Positions 1-8,082 of a DNA stretch of 44,183 nt are shown here, in pieces (position 1 is the stretch's first letter; each line of letters starts with the position of its first letter). The translations under genes were made by a program, and so were the position numbers. Origin of the DNA: Bacteroidales bacterium (lineage in GTDB: Bacteria > Bacteroidota > Bacteroidia > Bacteroidales > UBA932); NCBI GenBank assembly GCA_015060225.1, contig SUYX01000006.1, positions 1 to 44,183 on the forward strand, read 5' to 3'. The notes below the pieces were generated by a model. That model worked only from the letters and a program-made list of their open reading frames with translations, was not told where the DNA came from and did not search any database.

Positions 1-298
1 TTACCGTCATTGACTGATGCGTATATACAGCCTCAGGAATCAAGCCGTAGTACCTCAACGCTGTAGACATGGAGATATAAGAAGGAGCATAAAGATGATT
101 TGCAATCAGTTCACTTGAAAGCATTTTCCCAGAATATTCGGGATTCACAACATAGAGCCCTCTCTTCAACCTTATAATATATCCATTCTTCTCAAGCCAG
201 ACAACCTTCTTATCCGCTGACTTGAGTTCTGGATATAACGATTCAATAATTGAAGTTGTAATTGGTATAATTCCTATTTCCTGTAATTGCTTATTCAT
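1..298 (-). CDS. AbiEi-like type IV antitoxin / transcriptional regulator, N-terminal part (runs off window)
   Basis: The reverse strand opens with an ATG at 298 and stays open for 99 codons to the window edge, so only the first third or so of the protein is visible. It begins MNKQLQEIGIIPI and continues with a winged-helix-like region (about residues 20-55, with WLEKNGYIIRLKRGLYVV) and then SSELIANHLYAPSYISMSTALRYY split over residues 61-84. The pattern 'basic wing, G-Y/LYVV, then a segment where a target gene family reads YxSxxTALxxyGL' is what I know from AbiEi-type antitoxins and related abortive-infection regulators. Their N-terminal domain represses its own operon, and their C-terminal domain neutralises a nucleotidyltransferase toxin (AbiEii). 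The toxin gene, if present, would lie left of the window. The family call is from pattern memory and no search was run. Confidence 0.6.
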   Translation of the reverse strand, partial: MNKQLQEIGIIPITTSIIESLYPELKSADKKVVWLEKNGYIIRLKRGLYVVNPEYSGKMLSSELIANHLYAPSYISMSTALRYYGLIPEAVYTHQSMTV

Positions 299-381
299 GG
301 TATAAAGGTAGTGATATTTTGAATAATAAAAGAAATAATTATTCCTTTTCTGTTCAATTATTGTCTGTTTTTGCATTTTTA

Positions 382-560
382 TGGACGCAGCAGAAAAATG
401 CAACCGTCTGTCCACGCAGAGGGTGCCTGGTGTGGACGAAAGGTGCCGGAAGGTGACTTTTGTCCACAGAATGGGTATCTTTTGTGGACGCAGAAGAAAA
501 ATGCAGCCGCCTGTCCACAAAATAGCCCTCCAGTGTGGACGCAAGGTGCCTCCGCAAGCC
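382..560. repeat. Two degenerate tandem units of 103 bp with internal GTGGAC/GTCCAC pairs
   Basis: The gene-free stretch 299-577 holds a duplicated block. The unit starting TGGACGCAG at 382 recurs at 485, and the internal TGGACG at 433 recurs at 536, both at an offset of exactly 103 bp. The first 34 bp of each unit are nearly identical (shared core AGAAAAATGCA, closing CTGTCCAC). Each block opens with GTGGAC or ATGGAC and closes with GTCCAC (382-415, 432-467, 485-517), so each could fold. A separate perfect inverted repeat, TTGCATTTTT (371-380) and AAAAATGCAA (394-403), bridges the left edge. Overlapping short reading frames here look like repeat artefacts rather than genes. The 300-370 part is AT-rich and probably holds the promoter of the leftward antitoxin-like gene. 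Confidence 0.75.
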
Positions 561-577
561 GCCGCGGTGCCCGGTGG

Positions 578-970
578 CTATTCCCTCTCTATTCGCAGCT
601 GCTGTATCTGGTTCCCTTTTTCCTGTGTCATGACAAAGAGGGTGATTCTGAATTTTTCACCGCCTGCACTCAGGCTGCCAATAGCGTAGGTTAAAGGAGC
701 TTTGCCGCTTTTGTGTACTATGGTAAAGGTCTTTGGTGTGTGGTTTACAAAGAAATCTTTCATTATTTGTGTTGCCTGTACTTTGCTGCATGCACTTACT
801 GAACCAAGGATGTCAAGTTCAAGGTTTCCGGCAAACCATGCGGAAAGCTTTTCTGCATCCCCAAGCTGTATATATTTCCCAATTGGTACAAATACATCAG
901 CTTGTTTCTGCGCTAATGCACAAGTTGCAGATAATAATATAGTTGTGAGCAACAGTATAAATCTTTTCAT
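578..970 (-). CDS. DUF4783-family secreted protein
   Basis: This is a 130-residue protein starting at the ATG at 970. An in-frame TTG 12 bp upstream (982) is possible but less likely. It begins with a clear Sec signal, MKRFILLLTTILLSATCALA followed by QKQ, so export to the periplasm is expected. The rest is a small alpha+beta domain of the type seen in DUF4783: a segment resembling ADVFVPIGKYIQLGDAEKL, a central ILGSVSACSKVQATQIMKDFF, and a C-terminal strand pair ending QQLRIERE. DUF4783 proteins are small secreted proteins common in Bacteroidota. Their function is unknown, and the fold resembles NTF2/SnoaL-like or lumazine-binding domains (inference). It is divergent from rlmH, with about 80 bp between the starts. 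Confidence 0.75.
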   Translation of the reverse strand: MKRFILLLTTILLSATCALAQKQADVFVPIGKYIQLGDAEKLSAWFAGNLELDILGSVSACSKVQATQIMKDFFVNHTPKTFTIVHKSGKAPLTYAIGSLSAGGEKFRITLFVMTQEKGNQIQQLRIERE

Positions 971-1014
971 ATCTTTGTTCAAGGTGTTTTAGGGTACAAA
1001 TAACGGCATTAAAC

Positions 1015-1045
1015 TTGCAAAAAACAAGCCATATTTATATTTTTG
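1015..1045 (+). promoter_or_regulatory. Candidate Bacteroidota-type promoter for rlmH
   Basis: TTG at 1015-1017, a 20-bp spacer and TATTTTTG at 1038-1045 match the -33 (TTTG/TTG) and -7 (TAnnTTTG) elements of Bacteroidota. The -7 box ends only 5 bp before the rlmH ATG at 1051, so the transcript would start at or just beside the start codon. Either the mRNA is leaderless or the true promoter lies further upstream. Confidence 0.4.
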
Positions 1046-1050
1046 TTTCT

Positions 1051-1524
1051 ATGAAGATTACATTACTGCTTGTCGGGAAGACAGCATTCCCTTATATAAG
1101 TGAAGGAATTGCGCTTTATGAGAAGCGTCTGGTGCATTATGTCAATTATTCAAGAGTGGAAATTCCTGAGTTGAAGAATGCCCAGGCTCTGAGCCGGGAG
1201 CAGATTAAGGAGAAGGAGGGCGAACTGATCTTAAAGAGTATAAAGAATACAGATGATGTAATCCTGCTGGATGAAAGGGGTAGTACATATACATCTTTGG
1301 AGTGGGCGGCACATTTGCAGAAGAAGATTAATTATGAGGGGAAGGATATTGTGTTTGTAATAGGCGGTTCATATGGATTTTCGCAGAAGGTATATCAGAG
1401 GGCAAATGGTAAAATATCACTTTCAAAGATGACCTTTTCGCATCAGATTGTAAGAGTGATATTTTTGGAGCAGCTATATAGGGCATTTACAATAATAAAG
1501 GGGGAACCATATCATCATGAATAG
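1051..1524 (+). CDS. rlmH: 23S rRNA (pseudouridine-1915-N3)-methyltransferase RlmH
   Basis: The 157-residue protein has the usual length for the SPOUT-family methyltransferase RlmH. RlmH methylates pseudouridine 1915 in helix 69 of 23S rRNA on assembled 70S ribosomes, using S-adenosylmethionine. Visible signatures are the start MKITLLLVGKT, the central LLDERG, the knot-forming FVIGGSYGF, and the C-terminal block HQIVRVIFLEQLYRAF ending with EPYHHE, where the conserved terminal HHE residues lie. An in-frame TTG 36 bp upstream (1015) would add 12 residues outside the family length, so I chose the ATG at 1051. The stop overlaps the next gene by 8 bp, suggesting translational coupling to the sensor kinase. 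Confidence 0.96.
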   Translation: MKITLLLVGKTAFPYISEGIALYEKRLVHYVNYSRVEIPELKNAQALSREQIKEKEGELILKSIKNTDDVILLDERGSTYTSLEWAAHLQKKINYEGKDIVFVIGGSYGFSQKVYQRANGKISLSKMTFSHQIVRVIFLEQLYRAFTIIKGEPYHHE

Positions 1525-4500
1525 GCAGCCGGGTTCAACAGATATATTCAGGTTTATTCTCAGGCACAGGAGTGCCCTGTTGTTGTCATTGGCAATTATT
1601 CTTACGTTGATGTCTTATGTGGTGGTGCCTCACGGAGAGGGGTTGCGGGGTGATGTGGAGAGGCTGGAGGAAAGGATACACCAGAGACAGAGCATTTTGC
1701 ACGATTATGTTATGGAGGCCTTCCGTGTGCCGGTGCAGGAGTGGCTGCAGCTTGACGGATTTCCTGAGGATATGGTCATTTACCGCTATAATGCGGATAC
1801 TCTCCAGTCGTGGGTCAACCAGTTCCCTGTGGCAAATGATGAGGTGGATGTGCTTACATTGTGGCACAGAATAAATCATCTTAACAGCCGCAGCCTGTTC
1901 AATGCCCCTCTCGCATATCTTACAGAGCAGGAACAGTATGTGAATCTGGGTTCTGCATGGTATGTGGTAAAGGTTTACAGAAGGGGTGAGATAAAGATAA
2001 TTTCCGGATTGCTAATCAAGACGCAGTATCTTTCCAATAATACGGTACTGGCCAGCAAGATAAATCCTGAACTGGGTGTAAAGAGAAAAATGGATGTCTC
2101 TCCGGTTACATTTGATGAGGGATTTGTTGTGAAGGGATTGGATGGTGGTGTGCTGTTCTCCGTAAACAACGGATTTGCCATAAATGAGGGTGGTGTGTCA
2201 ATCCCATTGAGGTGGATGGCAATGCTTTTTTTCTGTGCCGCGTTATATTCGTTTTATTATAACAGAAGGACATTCAAGGCTTTTCTCCTTTATGCTGCAG
2301 GGCTTACGGTAATAAGGATAATGTGTGTAGGTATGGCTGTCCTGTTGAGATTCAGTTCAGAACTGTTCTCTCCCAACCTTTATGCAGATGTGGGATTATT
2401 CTCATCATTCGGCAACTTCCTGCTCAACAACCTCTATGTCTCCCTTTTGGTGCTGGGACTTTATCAGCTCAGAAAGAATATTATTCTAAAGCATAAGCAA
2501 TGGGGAAAATGGCGTAAAAGGGTTGTGGAAACCATCCTTTGCATTATTCCCCTGCTATTGGTGCTGTATATAGATTATGTCTTCAGGTCTTTGATCAACA
2601 ATTCAAATATTGTTCTGGAGCTCTACAGAATCCAGCAGCTAAATCTGTATTCAGTCCTGGCATATGCGTCTTATGCACTGCTTTTTATTGCGTTGCTGTT
2701 CTCATTGCAGTTGGCAATACCTTTATTGCCGTTTATAAAAGGGGGTTCAATGCTCCGTACGCGGCCGTTGCTGGCTTATATTTCATTGATATCACTATAT
2801 ACAATACTAACAGTAAGTGATCTTGGTTTCAGGAAGGAGATTGATGGCAGCAAGGTTTGGGCAAATAAGCTGGCGGTAGAGAGGGATATAAGTCTGGAGC
2901 TTCAGCTTCGCTCAATTGAAGCAAAACTTTCGAGGGATCCCATTATAGGTGCGATGTTGGGTTTGCCGCAAGAGAGGTACGGACTTATCCAGAACAGGAT
3001 GGAGGAACTGTATCTGAAGGGGGTTAGCCAGAAGTACGAGATAAACATAACCATTTGTCGCCCCAACGATATGCTTCTTGACAACAAATGGCAACAGATG
3101 GTAGATTGCTCTGCCTATTATAATGAACTGCTGTCATTTGGAGTGCCGTTGACTGACGGGTCAAATTTCTTTTTCCTCAACAATTATAACGGAAGGGTGA
3201 GCTATCTGGGTGTGATGAGGTATGCAAACAGGGTGCAGGGGCCCATAACAATGTATATAGAGTTTGAATCGCGCTATACCAGGGATGTTATGGGACATAC
3301 GGCTGTATTATTTGATTACAAACCTTCCGATAATGTAAATATGCCTCAGGAGTATTCCTATGCCAAGTACATGGATGGTCGTCTGGTAATTTACAAGGGG
3401 GCATATGTTTACCCTATGGTATGTGATCCTGCGGATTATACCTCAGGTTTTTCAGTTATGAAGGAGGAGGAGCATATCCATTTTGTAAGCAGGGCTGATA
3501 ATGACAATATAATTATCATCACAAGGGCGAGGAGGAACATTTATCATTATCTGGTATCATTCTCATATCTGATGCTTTTTTATAGCGGCTTTTCATTCTT
3601 ATTCCTTAGAGGAAGACGCCTTGGCAGGAGGAGGAATATACGGATAAGGCTCCCTAAGAATTCATTCAGAAGGAAGATTACTTATCTTATTACAGTCTCA
3701 TTGGTGGTGTCGCTCATATCAATGGGATTTGGAAGCGTATGGTTCTGTCTCAATTATTACCGGAACTCAAATCATGCCATGATGGAGGAGATGCTACAGA
3801 CAGTGCAGGTCACACTTACCGACTTATGCAAGTATGCAGAGGGATACCAGCAGATAAATACATCCAGTGTGTACCAGTCTCTTGAGATGATGGCCAAGAA
3901 TACTCAGACAACAATCAATCTGTATGATCCTCATGGACGTATGATAAGGTCTACCCAACCGGAGCTCTTTGACCGTTATCTTTTGGCGTCAAGAATAAAT
4001 CCGCAGGCATATTACCAGCTGGTATATGAGAACAGGATGCAGGTGATTATTGAAGAGAGACTGGGTGAATTGGAGTATTCATCGCTTTATGCACCTATAT
4101 ATAATGCGCAAGGAAATCTTGTGGCTATTGCGAACATCCCATATTTTGCTAAAGGATCATATGCTGTCAGTGATGTTCCTTCCATACTTGCTGCCATTAT
4201 CAATATATACATATTGCTGTTGTTGGCAGCCATTTTTGTAGGAACTGCACTTGCAAACCAGCTGTCGGAACCTTTGGCTGAAATCGGGCGCAAGATGAAA
4301 CTTATAGATGTTTCCAAAGAGACGGAACATATCAATTACAGGAATAAGGATGAATTGGGAGAACTCGTAGGTGCATACAATAAAATGGTTGATGCTCTTG
4401 AGGAGAGTACCCGGCGTCTGGCGCAGTCTGAGAGGGAGCAGGCTTGGAGTGAGATGGCGCGTCAAATTGCACATGAGATTAAGAATCCCCTTACCCCTAT

Positions 4501-5101
4501 GCGGTTGAGCATACAGCATCTTATAAGAATGAAGCAGCGTGGAGTGGAAGGATGGGAGGAGAAGTTTGAGGAGGTGGCAAGTTCCTTGCTTGAGCAGATT
4601 GATATCCTTTCAAATACGGCTTCCGAGTTTTCAAGTTTTGCAAAGTTCTATTATGAAGAGAGTACAGTATTGGATCTTGCGGAGCTGATAAATGATCAGA
4701 AACTTTTCTTTGATACCAGGGAAAATATCAGGATAGCATATAGTTATTGTCATAAGGAGTGTATGGTACAGGTGCGCAAAGGGCAAATAATCCGTGTGCT
4801 TGTAAATCTTGTTTCCAATGCCATACAGGCTCTTGAAGAAAAGGGGGGCTATATCCGTATAACCTTAAATGAAGATGCCGGATTCTATGTGGTTGCGATT
4901 GAAGATAACGGACCTGGTGTAAAGGATGAAGATGTGAACAAACTGTTCAAACCCAACTTTACCACCAAGAGCAGTGGAACAGGTCTCGGACTTGCAATAT
5001 GCCGCAACATTATAGAACAAAGCGGCGGCAAGATCTCTTACCACCGCTCGGAACTTGGAGGAGCATGCTTCTCGTTTACATTGCCGGAATTTAAGTTTTA
5101 A
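1517..5101 (+). CDS. Large NtrY-like membrane sensor histidine kinase
   Basis: This 1194-residue protein has about ten predicted membrane segments. One lies near residues 14-37, a cluster of about six between roughly 233 and 440, two near 690-760, and one near 890-912. Extracytoplasmic regions lie between them. The cytoplasmic end carries a HAMP linker (about 912-965), a HisKA dimerisation helix with HEIKNPLTPM (His986 is the predicted phosphate acceptor), and an HATPase domain with the N box NLVSNA (Asn1101), DNGPG, and the G box GTGLGLAI (1154-1161). The HEIKNPLTPM motif and the HAMP-HisKA-HATPase order match the NtrY family of nitrogen or envelope sensors. The long polytopic N-terminal half is typical of Bacteroidota homologues. 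No response regulator gene lies beside it. It is probably cotranslated with rlmH (8-bp overlap). The kinase call is very secure; the stimulus is unknown. Confidence 0.93.
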   Translation: MNRQPGSTDIFRFILRHRSALLLSLAIILTLMSYVVVPHGEGLRGDVERLEERIHQRQSILHDYVMEAFRVPVQEWLQLDGFPEDMVIYRYNADTLQSWVNQFPVANDEVDVLTLWHRINHLNSRSLFNAPLAYLTEQEQYVNLGSAWYVVKVYRRGEIKIISGLLIKTQYLSNNTVLASKINPELGVKRKMDVSPVTFDEGFVVKGLDGGVLFSVNNGFAINEGGVSIPLRWMAMLFFCAALYSFYYNRRTFKAFLLYAAGLTVIRIMCVGMAVLLRFSSELFSPNLYADVGLFSSFGNFLLNNLYVSLLVLGLYQLRKNIILKHKQWGKWRKRVVETILCIIPLLLVLYIDYVFRSLINNSNIVLELYRIQQLNLYSVLAYASYALLFIALLFSLQLAIPLLPFIKGGSMLRTRPLLAYISLISLYTILTVSDLGFRKEIDGSKVWANKLAVERDISLELQLRSIEAKLSRDPIIGAMLGLPQERYGLIQNRMEELYLKGVSQKYEINITICRPNDMLLDNKWQQMVDCSAYYNELLSFGVPLTDGSNFFFLNNYNGRVSYLGVMRYANRVQGPITMYIEFESRYTRDVMGHTAVLFDYKPSDNVNMPQEYSYAKYMDGRLVIYKGAYVYPMVCDPADYTSGFSVMKEEEHIHFVSRADNDNIIIITRARRNIYHYLVSFSYLMLFYSGFSFLFLRGRRLGRRRNIRIRLPKNSFRRKITYLITVSLVVSLISMGFGSVWFCLNYYRNSNHAMMEEMLQTVQVTLTDLCKYAEGYQQINTSSVYQSLEMMAKNTQTTINLYDPHGRMIRSTQPELFDRYLLASRINPQAYYQLVYENRMQVIIEERLGELEYSSLYAPIYNAQGNLVAIANIPYFAKGSYAVSDVPSILAAIINIYILLLLAAIFVGTALANQLSEPLAEIGRKMKLIDVSKETEHINYRNKDELGELVGAYNKMVDALEESTRRLAQSEREQAWSEMARQIAHEIKNPLTPMRLSIQHLIRMKQRGVEGWEEKFEEVASSLLEQIDILSNTASEFSSFAKFYYEESTVLDLAELINDQKLFFDTRENIRIAYSYCHKECMVQVRKGQIIRVLVNLVSNAIQALEEKGGYIRITLNEDAGFYVVAIEDNGPGVKDEDVNKLFKPNFTTKSSGTGLGLAICRNIIEQSGGKISYHRSELGGACFSFTLPEFKF

Positions 5102-5205
5102 GCGTTCTTAATTTTTCTCTTTTTAAAATCAGATAAATTTTTGAATTATTTTCTAATTCAGGTATTGCCCTTTGAAAACATGGACTATGTTTGCTAAAAA
5201 AAACT

Positions 5206-5364
5206 ATGGTAGAAAAGAACGCAATCCCTCAGCGGGAAATAATTAGGGAAGAAGTATTAGAGGCAATTATTGTTTCAGGAATAGAGAATTTGGAATTGTG
5301 GGAGATTGATGATTGTGTTAGAGATATATGGCATTTGAGCAGTAGTGGAAATAATGTAAAATAG
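5206..5364 (+). CDS. Small ORF of 52 residues upstream of the DNA methyltransferase, unknown function
   Basis: An ATG at 5206 opens a 53-codon frame ending TAG at 5364. The product is acidic and looks helical (starts MVEKNAIPQREI, contains LEAIIVSGIENLELWEI, ends SSSGNNVK). It has no helix-turn-helix that I can identify, so I cannot call it a restriction controller (C) protein. It sits 56 bp before the methyltransferase on the same strand, in the AT-rich insert between the kinase and the restriction-modification genes. Coding is plausible because the frame is open and the composition is protein-like, but the frame is short enough to be chance. The rest of 5102-5417 is AT-rich and I see no other gene in it. 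Confidence 0.35.
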   Translation: MVEKNAIPQREIIREEVLEAIIVSGIENLELWEIDDCVRDIWHLSSSGNNVK

Positions 5365-5399
5365 TATTCGAATGTTGGTTTATTATCTGGATTTTAGTA

Positions 5400-5414
5400 A
5401 TATTGTAGCAATAT
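5400..5414. promoter_or_regulatory. Short perfect inverted repeat just before the methyltransferase start
   Basis: ATATTG (5400-5405) and CAATAT (5409-5414) form a 6-bp dyad with a TAG centre, ending 6 bp before the ATG at 5421. The position would suit an operator for autoregulation, as some type II methyltransferases and controller proteins show. In AT-rich sequence such a dyad can also arise by chance. Confidence 0.25.
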
Positions 5415-5420
5415 AATTTG

Positions 5421-7151
5421 ATGGATATTATGTCGTATATATCAACTGCAACTAGAAGGAATTGGAATAAATTGGGGTATGATGAGAATAAAAGACTCAG
5501 ATCGAGAGCCAATAAAACTTGTTCTGTAAAGAAAGTGATTCCTGAAAACTATTTGAATAGTATAGGGGAATTGGATTCCCTGGTTGAAGAATTGTCAACT
5601 TCGGGGTACAGAGTAGAGGATATAGTATATTCATTGTGTTGTATGAAGTTGGAAAAGCTTAGAAAAAAGACTTCTTGTAATGTTGCTAAGTTTTATGAAG
5701 AGTATGGAGGGGCAGGTTATGTTAGAATTCAAATCGGGGTATCTGATCTCATTTTAGTTGAATGTAAAGGTGATTGGATAGGTTATATATATCAGTCTTT
5801 GTTGCCTGAAGGTTACAGGAATCTCAATGGGGTATACTATACAGGTAAAGATATTGTGCATAAGATGATGGATGGATTGGTGTTGGATGAATCAAAAACT
5901 ATTTTCGACCCTTGTTGCGGTAGCGGAGCATTCTTGATGGCTTGTGATGTTGCATCTTTAAGCCAGATTTATGGTGTGGATATAGATCCTGTTGCCGTTA
6001 TGATAGCGAAAACAAATCTTATATCAAAATTTAGTAGTGATAAGGAATATCCAAATATCGTATGCTGTGATTATTTGTTGTCTGATGCCGAATTCAGGCA
6101 AGTGAAATTTGATTATATTTATACTAATCCTCCTTGGGGAACAAGTAAAGTATCAGAATACTATTCTGATACGATATATTCCAAAGAGAGGGCATCATTG
6201 TTTTTTGTTAAGGCATTTTCACAACTATCAGATGATGGTTATATGTGCTTCTTATTGCCAACGTCATTGCTTAAAATAAAAATACATAGTGATATACGGT
6301 TTTTTATTTTGTCTGAAACAAAAATCAGAGATATGCATATATATAAAGAGAAGTTCAATGGTGTATATACAGATTTTTTCAGTATATCTGTAGGTAAATC
6401 ACAAATTGGATGTCCGCAATCATATAGCGTGTATCAGGGAGACGATATAATACATGCAATAACAGCAAATATTGATGATTTTTGCTCAATAAACATGAAT
6501 ACGGAGTATGATGATCAAATTATGAATATATTGGAAAACCGTAGATATGATAATCTCTCTCATAGTAAGTGGGCATTGGGAATAGTTACTGGAGATAATA
6601 AGGGTAAACTAAAAAAAGAACAAGAGATAGGCACGGAACCTGTTTTTACAGGAAGGGATATAAGTAAGTATAAATTGAGTCAGCCTTCAAACTTTGTGCA
6701 TTATGACCGAAGTGTCTTCCAGCAGTGTGCTAAAGATGAAATGTACAGATGTGGAGAAAAGTTGGTGTATAAATTCATATCAAGACAACTTTGTTTTGCT
6801 TATGACAATACAGGTAGCCTTTTTTTAAATAGTGCCAATATCCTGATTCCCGATATTGAGGGGATGTCTGTGAAAACTGTGATGGCATTTTTGAACTCGG
6901 AGTTATTTTCTTTTTATTATAAGAAGAAATTTATGGATATAAAGATATTAAGAGGTAATTTGGAAACCTTGCCATTTCCTAAGATTGCTTTGGAACAGGA
7001 TAATGAGATATCTATAATGGTGGATGAAGTTATAGAAAATGTTAAGGATCGGAATAGTGATATAAATGATTATATTTATAATCTGTACGGGATCTCTAAT
7101 GAAATGGTAAAGTATATTAAGATATTTTTGTATGGAGCATTTGCTGAATGA
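5421..7151 (+). CDS. N6-adenine DNA methyltransferase of a type II restriction-modification system
   Basis: The 576-residue protein has the gamma-class order of adenine methyltransferases. Motif I (S-adenosylmethionine site) DPCCGSGAF is at about 163-171, preceded by a YYTGKDIVHKMM segment (motif X-like). Motif IV NPPW (catalytic) is at 236-239. After the catalytic domain, a roughly 200-residue C-terminal part (from about 375: ALGIVTGDNKG, FTGRDISKY, LNSANILIP, LNSELFSFYY, LETLPFPKI) resembles the TaqI-like target-recognition domain. It should transfer a methyl group to the N6 of adenine at a site I cannot predict. The ATG at 5421 is used; a TTG immediately upstream is also in frame. The gene is clearly more AT-rich than the flanking housekeeping genes, suggesting acquisition. 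It overlaps the endonuclease gene by 20 bp. Confidence 0.9.
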   Translation: MDIMSYISTATRRNWNKLGYDENKRLRSRANKTCSVKKVIPENYLNSIGELDSLVEELSTSGYRVEDIVYSLCCMKLEKLRKKTSCNVAKFYEEYGGAGYVRIQIGVSDLILVECKGDWIGYIYQSLLPEGYRNLNGVYYTGKDIVHKMMDGLVLDESKTIFDPCCGSGAFLMACDVASLSQIYGVDIDPVAVMIAKTNLISKFSSDKEYPNIVCCDYLLSDAEFRQVKFDYIYTNPPWGTSKVSEYYSDTIYSKERASLFFVKAFSQLSDDGYMCFLLPTSLLKIKIHSDIRFFILSETKIRDMHIYKEKFNGVYTDFFSISVGKSQIGCPQSYSVYQGDDIIHAITANIDDFCSINMNTEYDDQIMNILENRRYDNLSHSKWALGIVTGDNKGKLKKEQEIGTEPVFTGRDISKYKLSQPSNFVHYDRSVFQQCAKDEMYRCGEKLVYKFISRQLCFAYDNTGSLFLNSANILIPDIEGMSVKTVMAFLNSELFSFYYKKKFMDIKILRGNLETLPFPKIALEQDNEISIMVDEVIENVKDRNSDINDYIYNLYGISNEMVKYIKIFLYGAFAE

Positions 7152-7863
7152 GTTATATGAGCAGATACAGAAACTGCCAAAAGGCGTAGAATCTGCTTTG
7201 TCTGAAGAGATCTTGGATAAGTTGTATTCAGTGTATCCTTTCAATAAATTTGAGTATATTATTTCACATCTCATAGCAGAAAGGATTATTACTTTACGAG
7301 ACTATTTGGATATCAGAAATAGATATTTGGATAGAAATAAGTATTTGTATATTTTTGAAATAACGGCACCTAGAACTTTTGGAGAAACATGGGCCCAACG
7401 ACATTTGAATGAATTGGTTCCTGAATTGGAGAGGCCCTCTTCACAAAAAGATTTTGAATATTCCGGGCAATATGATTTTTGGTATAAGGGGGTGCGTATT
7501 GAAGTGAAAGCATCCAGGGCTGTTGAAAGAAGTAGTGGTGAGACATTGATAATAAAAGCTTTATCAAGTGAGAGTAAGAAAGGGTTTGATATGAACTTTC
7601 AACAAATAAAGCCGGCGTGTTGTGATGTGTTTGTTTGGATAGCAGTGTGGCGCGATGTAATTAGATATTGGGTATTGTCCAGTGATGAAGTGAAAGGTAG
7701 TAAGTATTTTTCAATAGGTCAGCATAGAGGTAACGTAGGAGAGGGGCAATTATGGATTAAGGAGAGTAATATAAGAGACTTTGAACAATATGAGGTAAGA
7801 GGTGTAGAGGTGTTGGATAAAATAAAGGAGAAATTTTTTCTTCAAACAGGGAAAAGAGTTTAG
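7132..7863 (+). CDS. Putative type II restriction endonuclease, PD-(D/E)XK fold
   Basis: This 243-residue protein starts at an ATG inside the end of the methyltransferase gene (20-bp overlap), the usual arrangement of a coupled restriction-modification pair. The middle of the protein has a nuclease signature: Asp115 in QYDFWYKG, then Glu124 and Lys126 in VRIEVKAS, which together make D-x8-ExK. This is the metal-binding core of PD-(D/E)XK enzymes. The N-terminal 80 residues look helical (EHLLNELYEQIQKLP). The C-terminal part has strands with an FVWIAVW segment and a terminal VEVLDKIKEKF helix. I do not recognise the exact family. The nuclease call rests on the motif and the adjacency to a methyltransferase. 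The cognate methyltransferase is expected to protect the host's own sites. Confidence 0.75.
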   Translation: MEHLLNELYEQIQKLPKGVESALSEEILDKLYSVYPFNKFEYIISHLIAERIITLRDYLDIRNRYLDRNKYLYIFEITAPRTFGETWAQRHLNELVPELERPSSQKDFEYSGQYDFWYKGVRIEVKASRAVERSSGETLIIKALSSESKKGFDMNFQQIKPACCDVFVWIAVWRDVIRYWVLSSDEVKGSKYFSIGQHRGNVGEGQLWIKESNIRDFEQYEVRGVEVLDKIKEKFFLQTGKRV

Positions 7864-7894
7864 AAGTAGATTGGGAATGATGGGATAAACCTAA

Positions 7895-8074
7895 GAGTTT
7901 TGGACAAAACAAGATCTGAAGTAGAAAACGATTCTGCGCGAAGCCGCGTTAGGTCAGTTAAAGTACGACAATAACTTCAAGAGGTTCCGGTATAGAGGCA
8001 AAAGGCCTGTAAGTGCAGAGTTTGCAACTATAGCTGTTGCGCATAACATCAAAAAGGTGATCTCATACCAATAA
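7895..8074 (+). pseudogene. Decayed C-terminal remnant of a DDE transposase (IS1182/IS5-like)
   Basis: The frame ending at the TAA at 8072-8074 reads REAALGQLKY, then NNFKRFRYRGKRPVSAEF, then AHNIKKV. This is the end of the DDE transposase domain as seen in IS1182- and IS5/IS4-type elements, with the conserved FG/GQLK, FKRF-x-x-RG and AHNIKK blocks. An in-frame TAG at 7922-7924 and a TAA at 7892-7894 break it, and no upstream transposase domain or start is present. It therefore cannot encode an active enzyme. It lies between the restriction gene and the der terminator and marks past insertion-sequence activity at this insert. The rest of 7864-8121 holds nothing else I can identify apart from the hairpin at 8083-8122. 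Confidence 0.75.
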
Positions 8075-8082
8075 GTATATAC

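Noticed and set aside
371-560. Possible CRISPR array
   Set aside because: Only two units with 103-bp spacing, degenerate, no constant 25-40 bp repeat with spacers, and no cas genes in the window.
371-694. Two overlapping plus-strand reading frames of about 100 residues
   Set aside because: They run over the 103-bp repeat and the antisense of the DUF4783 gene. Composition follows the repeat and no protein family is recognisable.
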